DNA from: Himantopus leucocephalus
Lineage: Eukaryota; Chordata; Aves; Charadriiformes; Recurvirostridae
Assembly (NCBI GenBank): GCA_003993805.1
Contig: RSEF01000001.1
Span: 78,752,736 to 78,816,735, forward strand
Reading direction: 5' to 3'
DNA length: 64,000 nt
Below are positions 12,204 to 22,900 of the stretch, piece by piece (the stretch's first letter is position 1; every line of letters begins with the position of its first letter). The notes beneath the pieces are model-generated. The model made no database searches, was not told where the DNA came from, and worked only from the letters and a program-made list of their open reading frames with translations. The translations under genes and the position numbers were made by a program.

Positions 12204-15200
12204 ATTAAAAAAATCTTCATCCTGCAGCGAGCAATGGTCACATTTGACCTCAAAATTTCAATAAGAGGCATTGGTAGGGGAAAACTAGAACATAAAAGAT
12301 AGAAAAATAATCTTTTCCTGTCAAACAATAAATGATAGATAACTATATGTAGTGCAGTGACCATATGCCTCAAATTTGTCTTGAACTCCCCAAATTTTTT
12401 TCTATGTAGTATCTGTCCAATTTTGATTTTTGGCAGCTGCCAGAGCACAGTGGAAGAGAAGACTGTTTGTCTGCCTTTAGCTGGTGTGGGATTTGCTGTT
12501 GGCAAGCACAGATGACAAACACTTTGGTTCTGTGACCAAATGCCTTTGCCATTGTTTTTATTAGACTGTGGGATGTTTTGCCTGATATGAGACAAGATAT
12601 TTGTGACAACTTATCGCAGTGTAATAAATGAATAAAATGTCAGAGAATAACATATTTTATGTGCATGTATATGTATGTGTTTTTTTATGTATAAAAGTAT
12701 GATATATTAGTTTCTGGGGTTTTTTAGAAAAGGTTTTACAGTTCACAGAGGCAATGCTGTATCATTGTTACAGATTTGCAGTGACTGTCCATCTGTGCTC
12801 TTTGCTCTTGCTCTTTGCCTTCAATTTCTTTATATTGTCTATGTACTACAGATGAGAAGTCCCATGCTTCATGTGAAAGTCCAAATGGAGCATGTGAAGT
12901 GTAATGGAAGAGCAGCTGAACTGAGCCAGAAAGATCAGTGATGCAGGAAACTCTAAATGCTGTAATATTAACTATGCTGTTATAATGAATTTCTGTATCT
13001 TAAGTCTATTTTTATTTTTAGGGAAGTAATTTTTTTACAATACTATCAGGGAGGTGTATTTTGTTTTGGTTTTTGTAACGTATTATATGAGCTGTTACTT
13101 TTTGTTGCATTTGAAACGTCTGCTATTTGGGAGGCATGAGAAAAATAGTCTCTATTAGTTTTATTATATCTACCGATATGAGATAGGAGGTCAATGATAT
13201 ATGGTGAAAAGATCATGTTAACTTGTCAATGTCAGTAACCTGTAGTTACGTGTCTTATGAAATGAGCCAATGTTTTTGCTGTCTTAAAAACCTAAATAAT
13301 ATTCTGGTAACACTTTCATTAAAGGAACAAGGTTTTTTAGCAGCTTTTGATCATGTTTCTTCTCAAGCATTGAAGTTTTTTATTGCTGACATACAAATGC
13401 CAGTTGGCTTTTTTCTTCTGTCTCTCATCATAAGATCATTATTATTTGCTTGCAATAAAATGTTGCAGACAATTGGAGAAACTTCAACATGGGAACAATA
13501 TTGCTCAGCCTGGCAACTTGTACGTAAAACAGTGTATTCAGTGTTCCGATAGCAAGAAAGTTGTTGCAAAGAAAATCTTCTTCTCCCTTTTCTTGTTTTG
13601 TGTTTTCCTTCTCTCCAAGGCAAATAATTTCAAGCTAATCTCTTTGATTCACATACTGATGGACAAATGTGTCAAAACTGCTGGAAGCGAATGCTGTAGG
13701 GCATGTGTTTTAAGAGGCTCTTGATTCATTTATGTACTTATAATTTTTCTATTTTTATTCATGGCGAGCATACTTCACCACCCCTGTCATACCAGCTCAA
13801 GAGACTGAATTGAACTTTTCCCTTTTAATGGTTTTATCTTCTGAAATATCTGTGAAGCTTATTAGTTTGTTCTTTTTTTTAAATCCCTACTGGATGCATA
13901 ACTATACAGTCAGTTTAATTCACTATGACTACAGCACATCTTTGCCATCCTCAAAATTGTCTACTCTCTGTTGTACCACATAGAACTCCTTTGCCATTTG
14001 AATAACAGGAACAAAATTTTGATGTCTGTGCTCATCTACCTTCTTCAATTTCGTTGGCCTTTTTTTTACTGTTGTGTTTAGCAGCAGTTAAACAGATTCA
14101 AAACATGCCCTTGCTGTTTTCATGCTCTTGCTTCATGTGTTTTTTTATTTTATGTGCAATGAAACTACCTGGATGATAAAGACTTTGCAGTTCAGACCAC
14201 ATTTTAGGTGTCTAAATAAAAAGTTAATGAACAAATTCCTTGTCCATATTTGGGGGGTGGGTAGGTAAAATAACCTAATTATCATATTTCTCTGAAGAAT
14301 ATACTAAAATATATAGGATTTATTTTAAGATTTGACTTCAATTTGAGGTAACAAAAAAATCCTGTTGGCTTCAAAGAAAGTTGGTCAAGACTCTTGTAAC
14401 GAATACTAAGCATCTAAGACTAGGAAAAAGTGGGGGTGGTGAAGAGTCCTTTTGAGGAAACAAAATCATATATATCGTTGTGGAAATGGGGAGGAAAGAT
14501 TGAAGGAGACTTCAGGCAGCAAATAATAGAAAGGAGGATTGTGGGACAAGCAAAGTCGAGAAAATCATAGCTATTTCTCATCTTAGAGCCTAAGTGTTTC
14601 TCTTAGCTAACAAAAAAGTCATGGAGAAGGAAGGGATTAAACAGTTGGGCAAATGTTGTACAGGGAAGTCTCAAGCCCTGCTCAGAGCTGGGCTTTTTTT
14701 CAGAGCTCTCAAAGCCAAGAGTAGAAAAATGAAGAAAGTGAGTGCCAGGAATCATCAGGCTGTGGCAGACAGGGCTGGAATGCATAGACCTATAGAAAAT
14801 GGCTTTTCAGGGAATGGGGAACTTGTGGGCTACAGAAGGAGGGGAAAAAAGCAGTGCAGGCCCACAGAAAATATCCGAAAAAGAGTGGAACAGAAGATCA
14901 GTCCCAAGAAGAGCTATGAATGCAAGAGAACTAATTCACATAAGTGAAAATTCCAGAAGAGAACATTTTTTTAATTATTTTGAGCAGAGGAGAAGCAGGG
15001 TACCTGCAGAACTGTTCTAGACCTTAAAGTACTTTGGTACATTTTCCACAGAAAGCCCTACAAATTCTGAACTGATGTTCATTCAAACTATGAAGTGTGT
15101 CACAGCCCGCTGTTGCTTGCCTCTTGTCTTGGGCATACTTCAATGTTAACAGTTTCTGCTGTTTCTCTATCACCTCCTTTCTTGGTAACGTGTTTGCTGT

Positions 15201-15770
15201 GCAGATGCTAAGGATAGCAAACTGCTTCCCAGGATTAATGGGACTCGATAGCAATGTAATAAATGCCAGCAGGAAGTATCCCTCCTGTTTGCTGCACAGC
15301 TTTGACTTTCAGCTATGTACGTGGAAGACCATACATTCTGATGTAAGTGCAATTTCTTTATGGATCATTTAGTGCTATGTTCATAAAGGCATTGTTAGAC
15401 ATTTAACTTTCAAAATTGGGGATACACGGGAATTTAAGGTAATACATCTGCCATGTACCATAATATACATCACCTTTCCCACATGTATATAACTTCCCTC
15501 CAAACATAAATTTTAGCCGCTTGAGCACCCATCAGGATGTGGGCTAAACTGGTTTCTCCAAGCCAATATGATGATCATCATATAATCAATTCCTCTTTTC
15601 CATTCACCATTCACAACAAAATTCAGACAGAAATCTCTTGTTTTGTTGATGCAATTATTTCATGTGACAGCAGAGGCTTCTTGCTTTGTTTGTTAACCAA
15701 AGCAAAGTAAACAGATTTTTCATACAGAAATCTGCAGTATTAATCAAGTTTACTACAGAACTCTGTAAAT

Positions 15771-15820
15771 ACGTGCTTATATCTTCTCTGAAAATATGTG
15801 CTTATTTCTTCTCTGAAAAT
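15771..15820. repeat. 25-bp tandem duplication (two copies)
   Basis: Copies at 15771-15795 and 15796-15820 differ at 2 of 25 positions. Each runs from A-C/T-GTGCTTAT to TTCTCTGAAAAT. The second copy directly abuts a perfect hairpin. The pattern fits a replication-slippage or repair duplication, probably recent because divergence is low. Confidence 0.85.
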
Positions 15821-15843
15821 GATGATAGGCTGAGCCTATCATC
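15821..15843. repeat. Perfect hairpin, 10-bp stem, 3-nt loop
   Basis: GATGATAGGC (15821-15830) is exactly complementary to GCCTATCATC (15834-15843), with loop TGA. It begins at the base after the 25-bp tandem duplication. A hairpin next to a direct duplication is consistent with fork stalling and slippage, though a structured RNA or protein site is not excluded. Confidence 0.8.
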
Positions 15844-16115
15844 TTGCTTCTAGTGCATATGCAAAAGTCATGCTGACTGCAAAGAATTGGTAACACTGCC
15901 TCTTAAAAACTTTCATAGTGCAGGGACATAGTAAAAATATATTCAACTATATTTTCCAAGGGGTATTTTGAAACCAGCCTCTAGTTGTGCATGCCTAGTG
16001 AGCTATGCAAATATCCCCAAATCTGTGTGTGCAAACAGGACAGGTGTCAGCAAACTGTGAAGCAAACCACCATATCAGTGTACACAAAATAACGTCTTGA
16101 ATGATGGAACCTGCT

Positions 16116-16523
16116 TTATTTTTTCTCCTGTAGCTCTGTATTACAGCCATTATGGTCATCTGAGCACTTTGCAACCATCCCAAAGTGAGCTTCAGGCTTC
16201 TTGAATTTTTCTTCACCACAAGGCCAGGAGCTGGGGCTGGAGATGCGATGCTGCTGCCATGAGAGGGAAAACAAGGTGAGGGGAAAGTACAAAACCGAGG
16301 TGAGGGGTACCCTGGGCATCGGGTGTCCTGCTGCTGCCCACTGGGGCCACCTCCAGCCCTGGCCAATGCTGTGACCCTCAGCATCCCCAAGCAGCAGCAG
16401 GAAGCAGGCTGGCGCGTGCCCTGATACAGCACTGAGCACAGAGTGGGGCTGTGACCTTCGGCGAGCCCCTCGCAGCCGGGTGCACAAGGTGCTGCCTGCC
16501 GCACGCAGAGCCAGTGCCGCCAT
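16116..16523 (-). CDS. Candidate short ORF from a GC-rich island, 135 codons, unrecognised
   Basis: On the minus strand an ATG at 16523-16521 lies in strong initiation context, with A at -3 and G at +4 (AAGATGG). It opens a frame of 135 codons ending at 16116. The first residues, MAALALRAAGSTLCTRLRGA, followed by further arginines, look like a mitochondrial import presequence: alanine-, leucine- and arginine-rich with no acidic residue. The rest has no domain that I recognise and looks non-coding. An overlapping frame (15995-16540) is also open, as expected in GC-rich DNA, which weakens the case. Alternatives are a non-coding first exon, the 5' end of a retrocopy or decayed gene, or an unnamed repeat. 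No function is assigned. Confidence 0.18.
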   Translation of the reverse strand: MAALALRAAGSTLCTRLRGARRRSQPHSVLSAVSGHAPACFLLLLGDAEGHSIGQGWRWPQWAAAGHPMPRVPLTSVLYFPLTLFSLSWQQHRISSPSSWPCGEEKFKKPEAHFGMVAKCSDDHNGCNTELQEKK

Positions 16524-16530
16524 CTTCCTC
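16410..16530. promoter_or_regulatory. Mini CpG-rich island, possible minus-strand promoter or first exon
   Basis: About nine CpG dinucleotides fall within roughly 120 bp, whereas the surrounding kilobases are CpG-poor. The patch includes a YY1-type motif at its minus-strand 5' side. This density suggests germline hypomethylation, as at promoters, or a GC-rich repeat. I recognise no repeat family in it. The promoter assignment is inference. Confidence 0.3.
16516..16526 (-). promoter_or_regulatory. YY1-type motif overlapping an ATG
   Basis: The plus strand reads GCCGCCATCTT, so the minus strand reads AAGATGGCGGC, an exact match to the YY1 consensus. In vertebrates this motif is often found just downstream of the transcription start and overlapping the initiator ATG of housekeeping genes, in the orientation seen here. 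One match can arise by chance, but it sits in the only compact CpG-rich patch nearby. Confidence 0.4.
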
Positions 16531-16956
16531 CAGCTGACAAATGGCACCGTGTGATTATTTGACATCCCTCGATGTCCAGTCGAGCAACAGCATCGCTAAG
16601 TCTTGCTGCTTAATAGGTAGCTTTTGGCAGGTCTTCACTCCAGATGTCAGTCACAGCAGTGAATTTTTCCAGTAACTGTATCCAGATGTTAGCTTTTTTA
16701 AAGCTTTCTTAGTCGTCGTTTTTAATGTTTCTGCTCAGTTCCACTGTTGGCTCTGCTGACAACCACAGTGCTGCCGGCAGCCTAGCACAAGGACTGCAGT
16801 ATTACTGTGGTAGTACTTTGTCTTTCTGAATGTCCTCCTGCTTTCAGTCATGTAGGATGAATGTGTGCTCTGTCTTGCTGAGGTCAAATTCATAAATTCT
16901 TCAGGAGCAGAAGAGTGTAAGACCCTTTCAGGGCTATCAGAAGGTAGTCACTGACG

Positions 16957-16987
16957 CACACCACACACCACCCCCACCCCCACCCCC
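16957..16987. repeat. CA-rich / CCCCCA simple repeat
   Basis: The plus strand reads as alternating CA and CCA units passing into CCCCCA units. It is a low-complexity microsatellite about 31 bp long. Confidence 0.8.
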
Positions 16988-19539
16988 GATGCTTCTCCTA
17001 TAACTGATGTTTGTCATTACAATAAAAGGTAGAATATATTCCTGCAGCTATTCTAATTGCAAACCACAGTTTAAATATTGAGAAGTCAGTGGCTACAAGA
17101 AGTGTGCAATGCAGCAATTGCCTTCAGACTGCTATTTAGCTGCCCAGAAACATGTTTTAATGGATGTTTTCTCTCAACGCATGGATTTTACTCTAGTCTG
17201 GTTTCCAGTTCTTTGCTAGCTGTCAATAACAACTAATTTCTCTCTTTCTCTGCCACCTTGAATTTTCAGCTGCAGCCACCTTGAATGTTCAGCAGCTGCA
17301 ATGTTGTAAGTGTAGAGGTGGGAGGTCATGTCAGGGAAGAACAAGCACTGGTTCTTCAAAGCCTGTGGGAGGGTGAGAGGAACTACATAGAAAATACTAA
17401 TTTTTCCCTTTTCCTTTTCAAAATTCCCAAGTTGTGGGTGTGCAAATCTACGGTGTGGTGCTATTGTGAATCATGTTGGAATAAGATGATTCAGCATGAC
17501 CTGAAGCATTCAGTTTCTATGGCTAAAAATAAGAGTCTTGTTTCTTTAAATGAGACTGTTCTATATTTGTTACAGGAGAAGTCCTCTAAAGGTGAGGAAG
17601 CCGGGAGCCTGATAACTGTACGCGCTGTTACTGGATCCCACTGGGAAGTGATCAGGTGTTTCCTATAAAAAACTGAAAGAGACATTTCAGGGAAGGACTT
17701 TATTTTTTTCCCCTTTCTTTTTAGAAGATTCTGAAACTGGGGAACTAAATGCAAAGAATTTGTTAGAATAGGATAAACTGATGTGAACATATTACACAGC
17801 TGAGTCAAGGACTAGCAGGGGCAAGACAATGAACAAAATTGCTGGTTTGTTTTGCAGCACCTAGTTGGTATTTTTAGCATACATTTTGAATCCCATTTAA
17901 ACTGCTGATCTATTACAATCCTTTACTGTGTGCAAAGTAAAAAAATTTTCAGCTACTACACTCAATTCTCATATAAGTAATTCATATATGCCAGTGCTAT
18001 GTCTCTAGCTGTTAGCTATAGGTAAGCATTATCTTTTTGACAGAAAATGTTGTGACAGAATGAGCCCTTGACTGATGTTCTGATTGCAGGCCACATCAGC
18101 AATAATAAATACACAGAACTCTCTTTCAGGTGTTTTCTCGCAAGTGTTCAAATATCTTTAAGTCCTTCAATTGTTCCCATGTTTGGATTTTGCATAGTTG
18201 ATTTTTCGGGTTTCAGAAAACTAAAAGTGCTTTTAAAAAAATGTGTAATGTGCAATACTGTGTCTCGGTATTACTTAGGGAACTTCAAATTCCAGTCACC
18301 AGTTAGCAAATGTGTATGGGTGATTTCTTTTAAACGGAGAAGGTTTTTGAGAACCAATGCTAAGTTCTGCTCATGAATTCTGCTGGCTTTTGCAGAACAT
18401 TAAAGTACTAACCATGGTTTGGGCAGAGAAAACTGTATGTGAAAATTTTAACTTCTGTATAAGAAAAGTATGAAACTCTGCCTAATCCCTTTCTGTCTGA
18501 TTATTCTGTTTTATAAAAAAAATGTATTTTCCAGTAATTCATGCTTCCATCTTCTAACAACTTTAGCCTGAAAATGTAATGGCAGTATCTATGTATTTCT
18601 CTTGTTTGATGTGGTATTCTCACGTTCTATCACAGACTAGAAAATGCTTTAATAAATGAGAGGTCTGGTTGATTATGCAGTCAGGATTTAATGACAAAGC
18701 AATAGCTAGAGGATAAAGTGTCTTGCTGGTCAAGCTAATGGAGCTTTAAACTTTTACCTACACCCACAAAGCCAACAGCTAATTGGAATGGTACAGTTCA
18801 CTTACATAAATCTTTGATACACATGGTGCATTTTATCACAAATCACAACAGTAATTCAGAATTGTATCATTCTCTGTAAAACATAACACCCTTGTGATCG
18901 CTGATAGAAAAGACTCTACAACACCGTGCTGGAAAGTGAACAGCCACAGTGGGGATACCAGATAGGCAGACTGTAATTACTAAAATTTTGCCAACAACAC
19001 ATCACCTGTACTTTTATTAAATTAGTCTGTGAATCATTTTGAAGGAACAAACGAACAGCTTCCCCTTCATCCTAAAAACATGATTAAGGATGTGGAGGTG
19101 GTAGCATTGGCAAGAAGCAATATTTATTTTTGTTGGAAACTTCCAACATATCCTGGCAAATGGCTGACTAAGGATACTATTTAATTGTTCAATACCAATT
19201 CACAGAAAAAAATACTGTGCTGTTGTGGCTTCTGGAAGTGTAGTGGGTTCTGTATGAGGTGATCCAAGCACAGCCCTCAGAAGGGCTGAGTTATGATGAA
19301 AAGAGCAGGGTTCAAGTCAGGATTACGACTGGAGACAGAATGGTGAGCTACCATAAAGAACACACAATTAACAGAGTTGGTAACAGTAGGAGTCTGGCTC
19401 ACAGATGCTTTGCAGCAGATTTTCTAAAATCTAGTTTCTTTAGCCTGTACCTCATTCTTGTCTTTATTCCTAATACCACATCACAGAACATGATCCCCTC
19501 CTACAGCAAAGTATAAGGCAATATCTGCCAGCGATGGCT

Positions 19540-19960
19540 TTCTCCCCAACCTTATTGTTTATCTGATGTTTAACACTAAACATAGTTTCTAGATGCTACA
19601 GTCCCAACCCCTAGCACCAGTTTTAACCCTTGTCATACTTCATAGCCCACGGATACTTCCAGGACCAATAACTAAACATTAAAGGTATGTAGTGCTGCTG
19701 TGCTTAGGATTCCCTGCTGTACTTTCTCAAAAGCTACTCCTAGAAATCCTAACCCTAGCCACAGCTCCATACCAGGACCTCTCCAAACACTCCACGAGCC
19801 ATTACATTGTGATGGTTAGAGTCCTATAGTCATCTATTCCCCACTATAACCAAGGAAAAGCCACTTGCCCTTACCTGCACCAGTTCTCACACTTGCCTTG
19901 CCGCCTTTGAACTCTGCACCACTTCAGTAACTCCTTCTCTGTAACCCTACAGGGTTCTCT
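19540..19960. other. C-over-G skewed stretch
   Basis: Over about 400 bp the plus strand is rich in CC and CCC runs and poor in G. In the 60 bases from 19741 I count 25 C and 7 G. Repeated look-alike phrases such as AACCCCTAGCACCAG and AACCCTAGCCACAG suggest a very degenerate tandem array or a strand-biased segment. No open frame of interest lies in it. Confidence 0.45.
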
Positions 19961-22900
19961 TGGTTGTGGAGTGAGAATTATTCACTGTGAAATGAATAAA
20001 ACTGGAATTAAGGGTAGGTTTAGCAAATTGAGAGGCTGAGAACTTGTGATCACTTCTGAATGCAACTAAGTCCAACATCTTTTGCATTAAGGAAACTGCA
20101 ACTTCTTGTTGCCAGGAAGCCTTAAAGTCAATTCCGATAGGGTTCCTGTTGGTTTATGTTGGACTGTTAGCCCAAAGCTAAGTCAATCCTGTTAGTCAGC
20201 TGTATCTGAAATACAGAGTTCAAGACTGGGTCAGTTATGTGCTTAAGAAAATAGAGCCAGATTTCAATAGATCTCTTCTTCTGAGAAGGGAAGCTTATCG
20301 TTTCTACCTTATGCTCAATCAGTTTAGGTACAGAAGCGCATGCTGATCATCACAATAAATACTTGCTTGTCTTCCCTCCAATTTCCTGCTCTGTAACAGG
20401 ATAATGACAGAGGGAGGTATGTTTGTAAATGTAGAAGATCAAAGCATTTGATATGTGATGGATTATTATTATGCCCAAGAGACAAATGGAGATGTTTGTA
20501 TCAGAAAGTAACTACAGCTTTATTGTAAGCACCTTAACTTCTAATATTTAGCCAGTTAGATAAGTTTTTTGGTCTGCTGGAGAGGAACCTTGACAAAGAC
20601 ATTTAAACTCCAGATGCAACTTCTCTCACCTCTCATGCAATTTCTAGTTCAACATAGAAAGGGAAAAGGGTTGACAGAGGGAGCAGCTCCTTATGTGGAG
20701 GACAAGAGGCCAGCTCCTGAGAGAGAGGGCGCTGCACCTACCCGCTTGGAAAGAGTTGTCTTCTCCTGACTAATATTATTTGGGCAATGTAGCCTCATTT
20801 CTGGTGGAGGAAGATGATGGCAGTTTAAATTCTGGATTGCTGTGGCACTCACTGAGCTGGCTGGCAGCAAGCCTGACCTAGCTACATATGGCAAAGGGGA
20901 TGTCTACTACCTCCTGTCAACAGCCTCCCAAAGCAACTGCCTATGTCTTGTGCCAGTTTTACTAACAGGTAATTTGTCTGTTTAAAAAAATAAAAAATAA
21001 TAATACCCCCCCACACACAAATTCTTTGAAGGACATGTTTGCATTTAAGTTATTTCTGTTGTACTCCGAGTTAGTTGGCTTGTGTGTAGTTAACATGAGT
21101 CATTTAATCCAAAAATAGGATTTGCACACACGTTTAGCAAATCTGCTAACAGCCTACATTAGTTCTGCACTCAGACGTGTTGGCAGCAATGCCTTCTGGG
21201 TGCATATCCCTGCTTTCTTGAAATCCATTTTGGTCCTTCCTATTTTCCACTTGTTCATATCTCATCTTTTTCTGTTCAGCTGATTAAAGAGATGTGTTCA
21301 GTCACGGACTTCAGTTTTCATATCAGGGTGGCAGGGAAAGGTTACTGTTTCTAGATTTTCTGATATATACCGATTCTTCTTCTGTGATACCTTTGGATTG
21401 TAACAGGAAAATTGAATTAAAGAACACCTATGAAATTTCCTTTGAGTACTAGAAAAATAGAATTTAATAGTCCAAAATTTTCTTTGAAAAGGTGCGGGTA
21501 AGTGTACCTGTGATAAATGAGTGAAAATACAACAAGTCATGCAAAATATAGTCACTTTGAAGTCTAGAAACCCAGCTGCATTTATATACATCTTATAATC
21601 CTTAAACGGAATACAGGAGCTGTCCCAAAATGGTGTATTTTGAAACAGACATGTTTTTGATGGCCTTGTGTTGTTTTAGTAGATACAATTGATTGAAACC
21701 CAATAGTCATGAATTATAGCATATAAACTGGTATCTGAATCAAAAATGCTAAACTGCTGGTCATTTGAAACATCATCTGAGTTTTTCAAGATGGGTGCAT
21801 TTTGTTTTCTGATTGATAGAGAAATTTGGGGCAGGTAGGGATTTTTGCATTATTATTGTTATTACATTATTAAAAAAAACGCAAAAAGCTGTTCTTGAAA
21901 TGTTATATTTGTGGTGTTCAGTTGTCGCAGCAATCATAACTGTTCAGTTTCCAAATAAAAGCTGCACACTTGGGATCAGACCTATACAGATCAAGAAAGT
22001 GACAGACTGTGTTTGCTGTGCTGTAGGATACGGAGATCTTTTGGCTCACACAGAAAACTTGAGCCCTAATCCGTTATTGGCAACCATTAGCATAAATACT
22101 CTGCCAGGTCATTGACGTTTGCATTATCAAATCCCCTGGTGGGACTAGACATTCAACACTTAGATCATGCTATTAGTCTATCATACAGTAATGAAATAAT
22201 CAGCAAAAATGCGTGCCTAGGGATTCCTGAGTTAACACAGAAGTGAAATAAAGTTAAAACTGCACACAACTTGTAGTTTGGTACATGTTGTCTAGTGGAT
22301 TGCTTTAATGTTCTAAGCACCAAGCTTTGACTCACGTTCAGACTGATCCCAAGACTTAAGTGTGAGTAAAGTGGGTTCCGCTCAGCTCATAATGCTCTTT
22401 AAGTAGCTAAATTATGCGCAGTAACCGTATAACAACAGTAGTTGCCAGAAACCAGCTTCCTTAACTCCATGCTCTAACCTTTGTTGACTAGATCAAGTCT
22501 CATCTCAGAACGATTTTTGTATGTTTCTTGATAAGGGCAGTTCAAAGCCACCCATTGCAAGTTTCTGGGTTAAATATGCCTTTCCAAAGAGGAGACAGAG
22601 GTACAGGAGGCCAGGAACTCCTTAAGAATTTGCCTGAGAAGTAATTGTAGTCAAAAACTCAGAGATAGAGGTTAATCTCTCTTAGGAGAGAGAAGGACTG
22701 CAGGGCTGGTTTAGACACCTTTAATTTTCATCTTGTAATTCTCAAATACTTTTGTTTCAATGCATCACCAGAAGACCGCCTGTTAGGTCATTGTAGGAAT
22801 TGTAATTTTTTCAGGTGTAGGGAGCTAATCTTGAATCCTGCCTTAAATGATACAACTGCAACACCTAGACATTGGGGAGAGGTGTTGGGGACATTAATTT

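Larger units (their letters stand above)
6257..16115. other. AT-rich intergenic or intronic DNA, no gene recognised
   Basis: Open frames reach 112 codons on + (10834-11172) and 134 codons on - (12191-12595), but both translations are low-information and match nothing I know. The stretch holds an exact short hairpin at 11023-11040, a near-perfect palindrome at 12189-12203, and a tandem duplication with a hairpin at 15771-15843. All three are listed separately. Confidence 0.65.

Noticed and set aside
12191..12595. 134-codon minus frame
   Set aside because: Low-information composition, with an overlapping second open frame. Not a known protein.
17951..18020. Acceptor TTTTCAG and donor TAG|GTAAGC on the plus strand
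   Set aside because: All three frames between them contain stops. At most a non-coding exon.
19745..19760. Telomere-like CCTAACCCTA
   Set aside because: Only about one and a half units, with no array.
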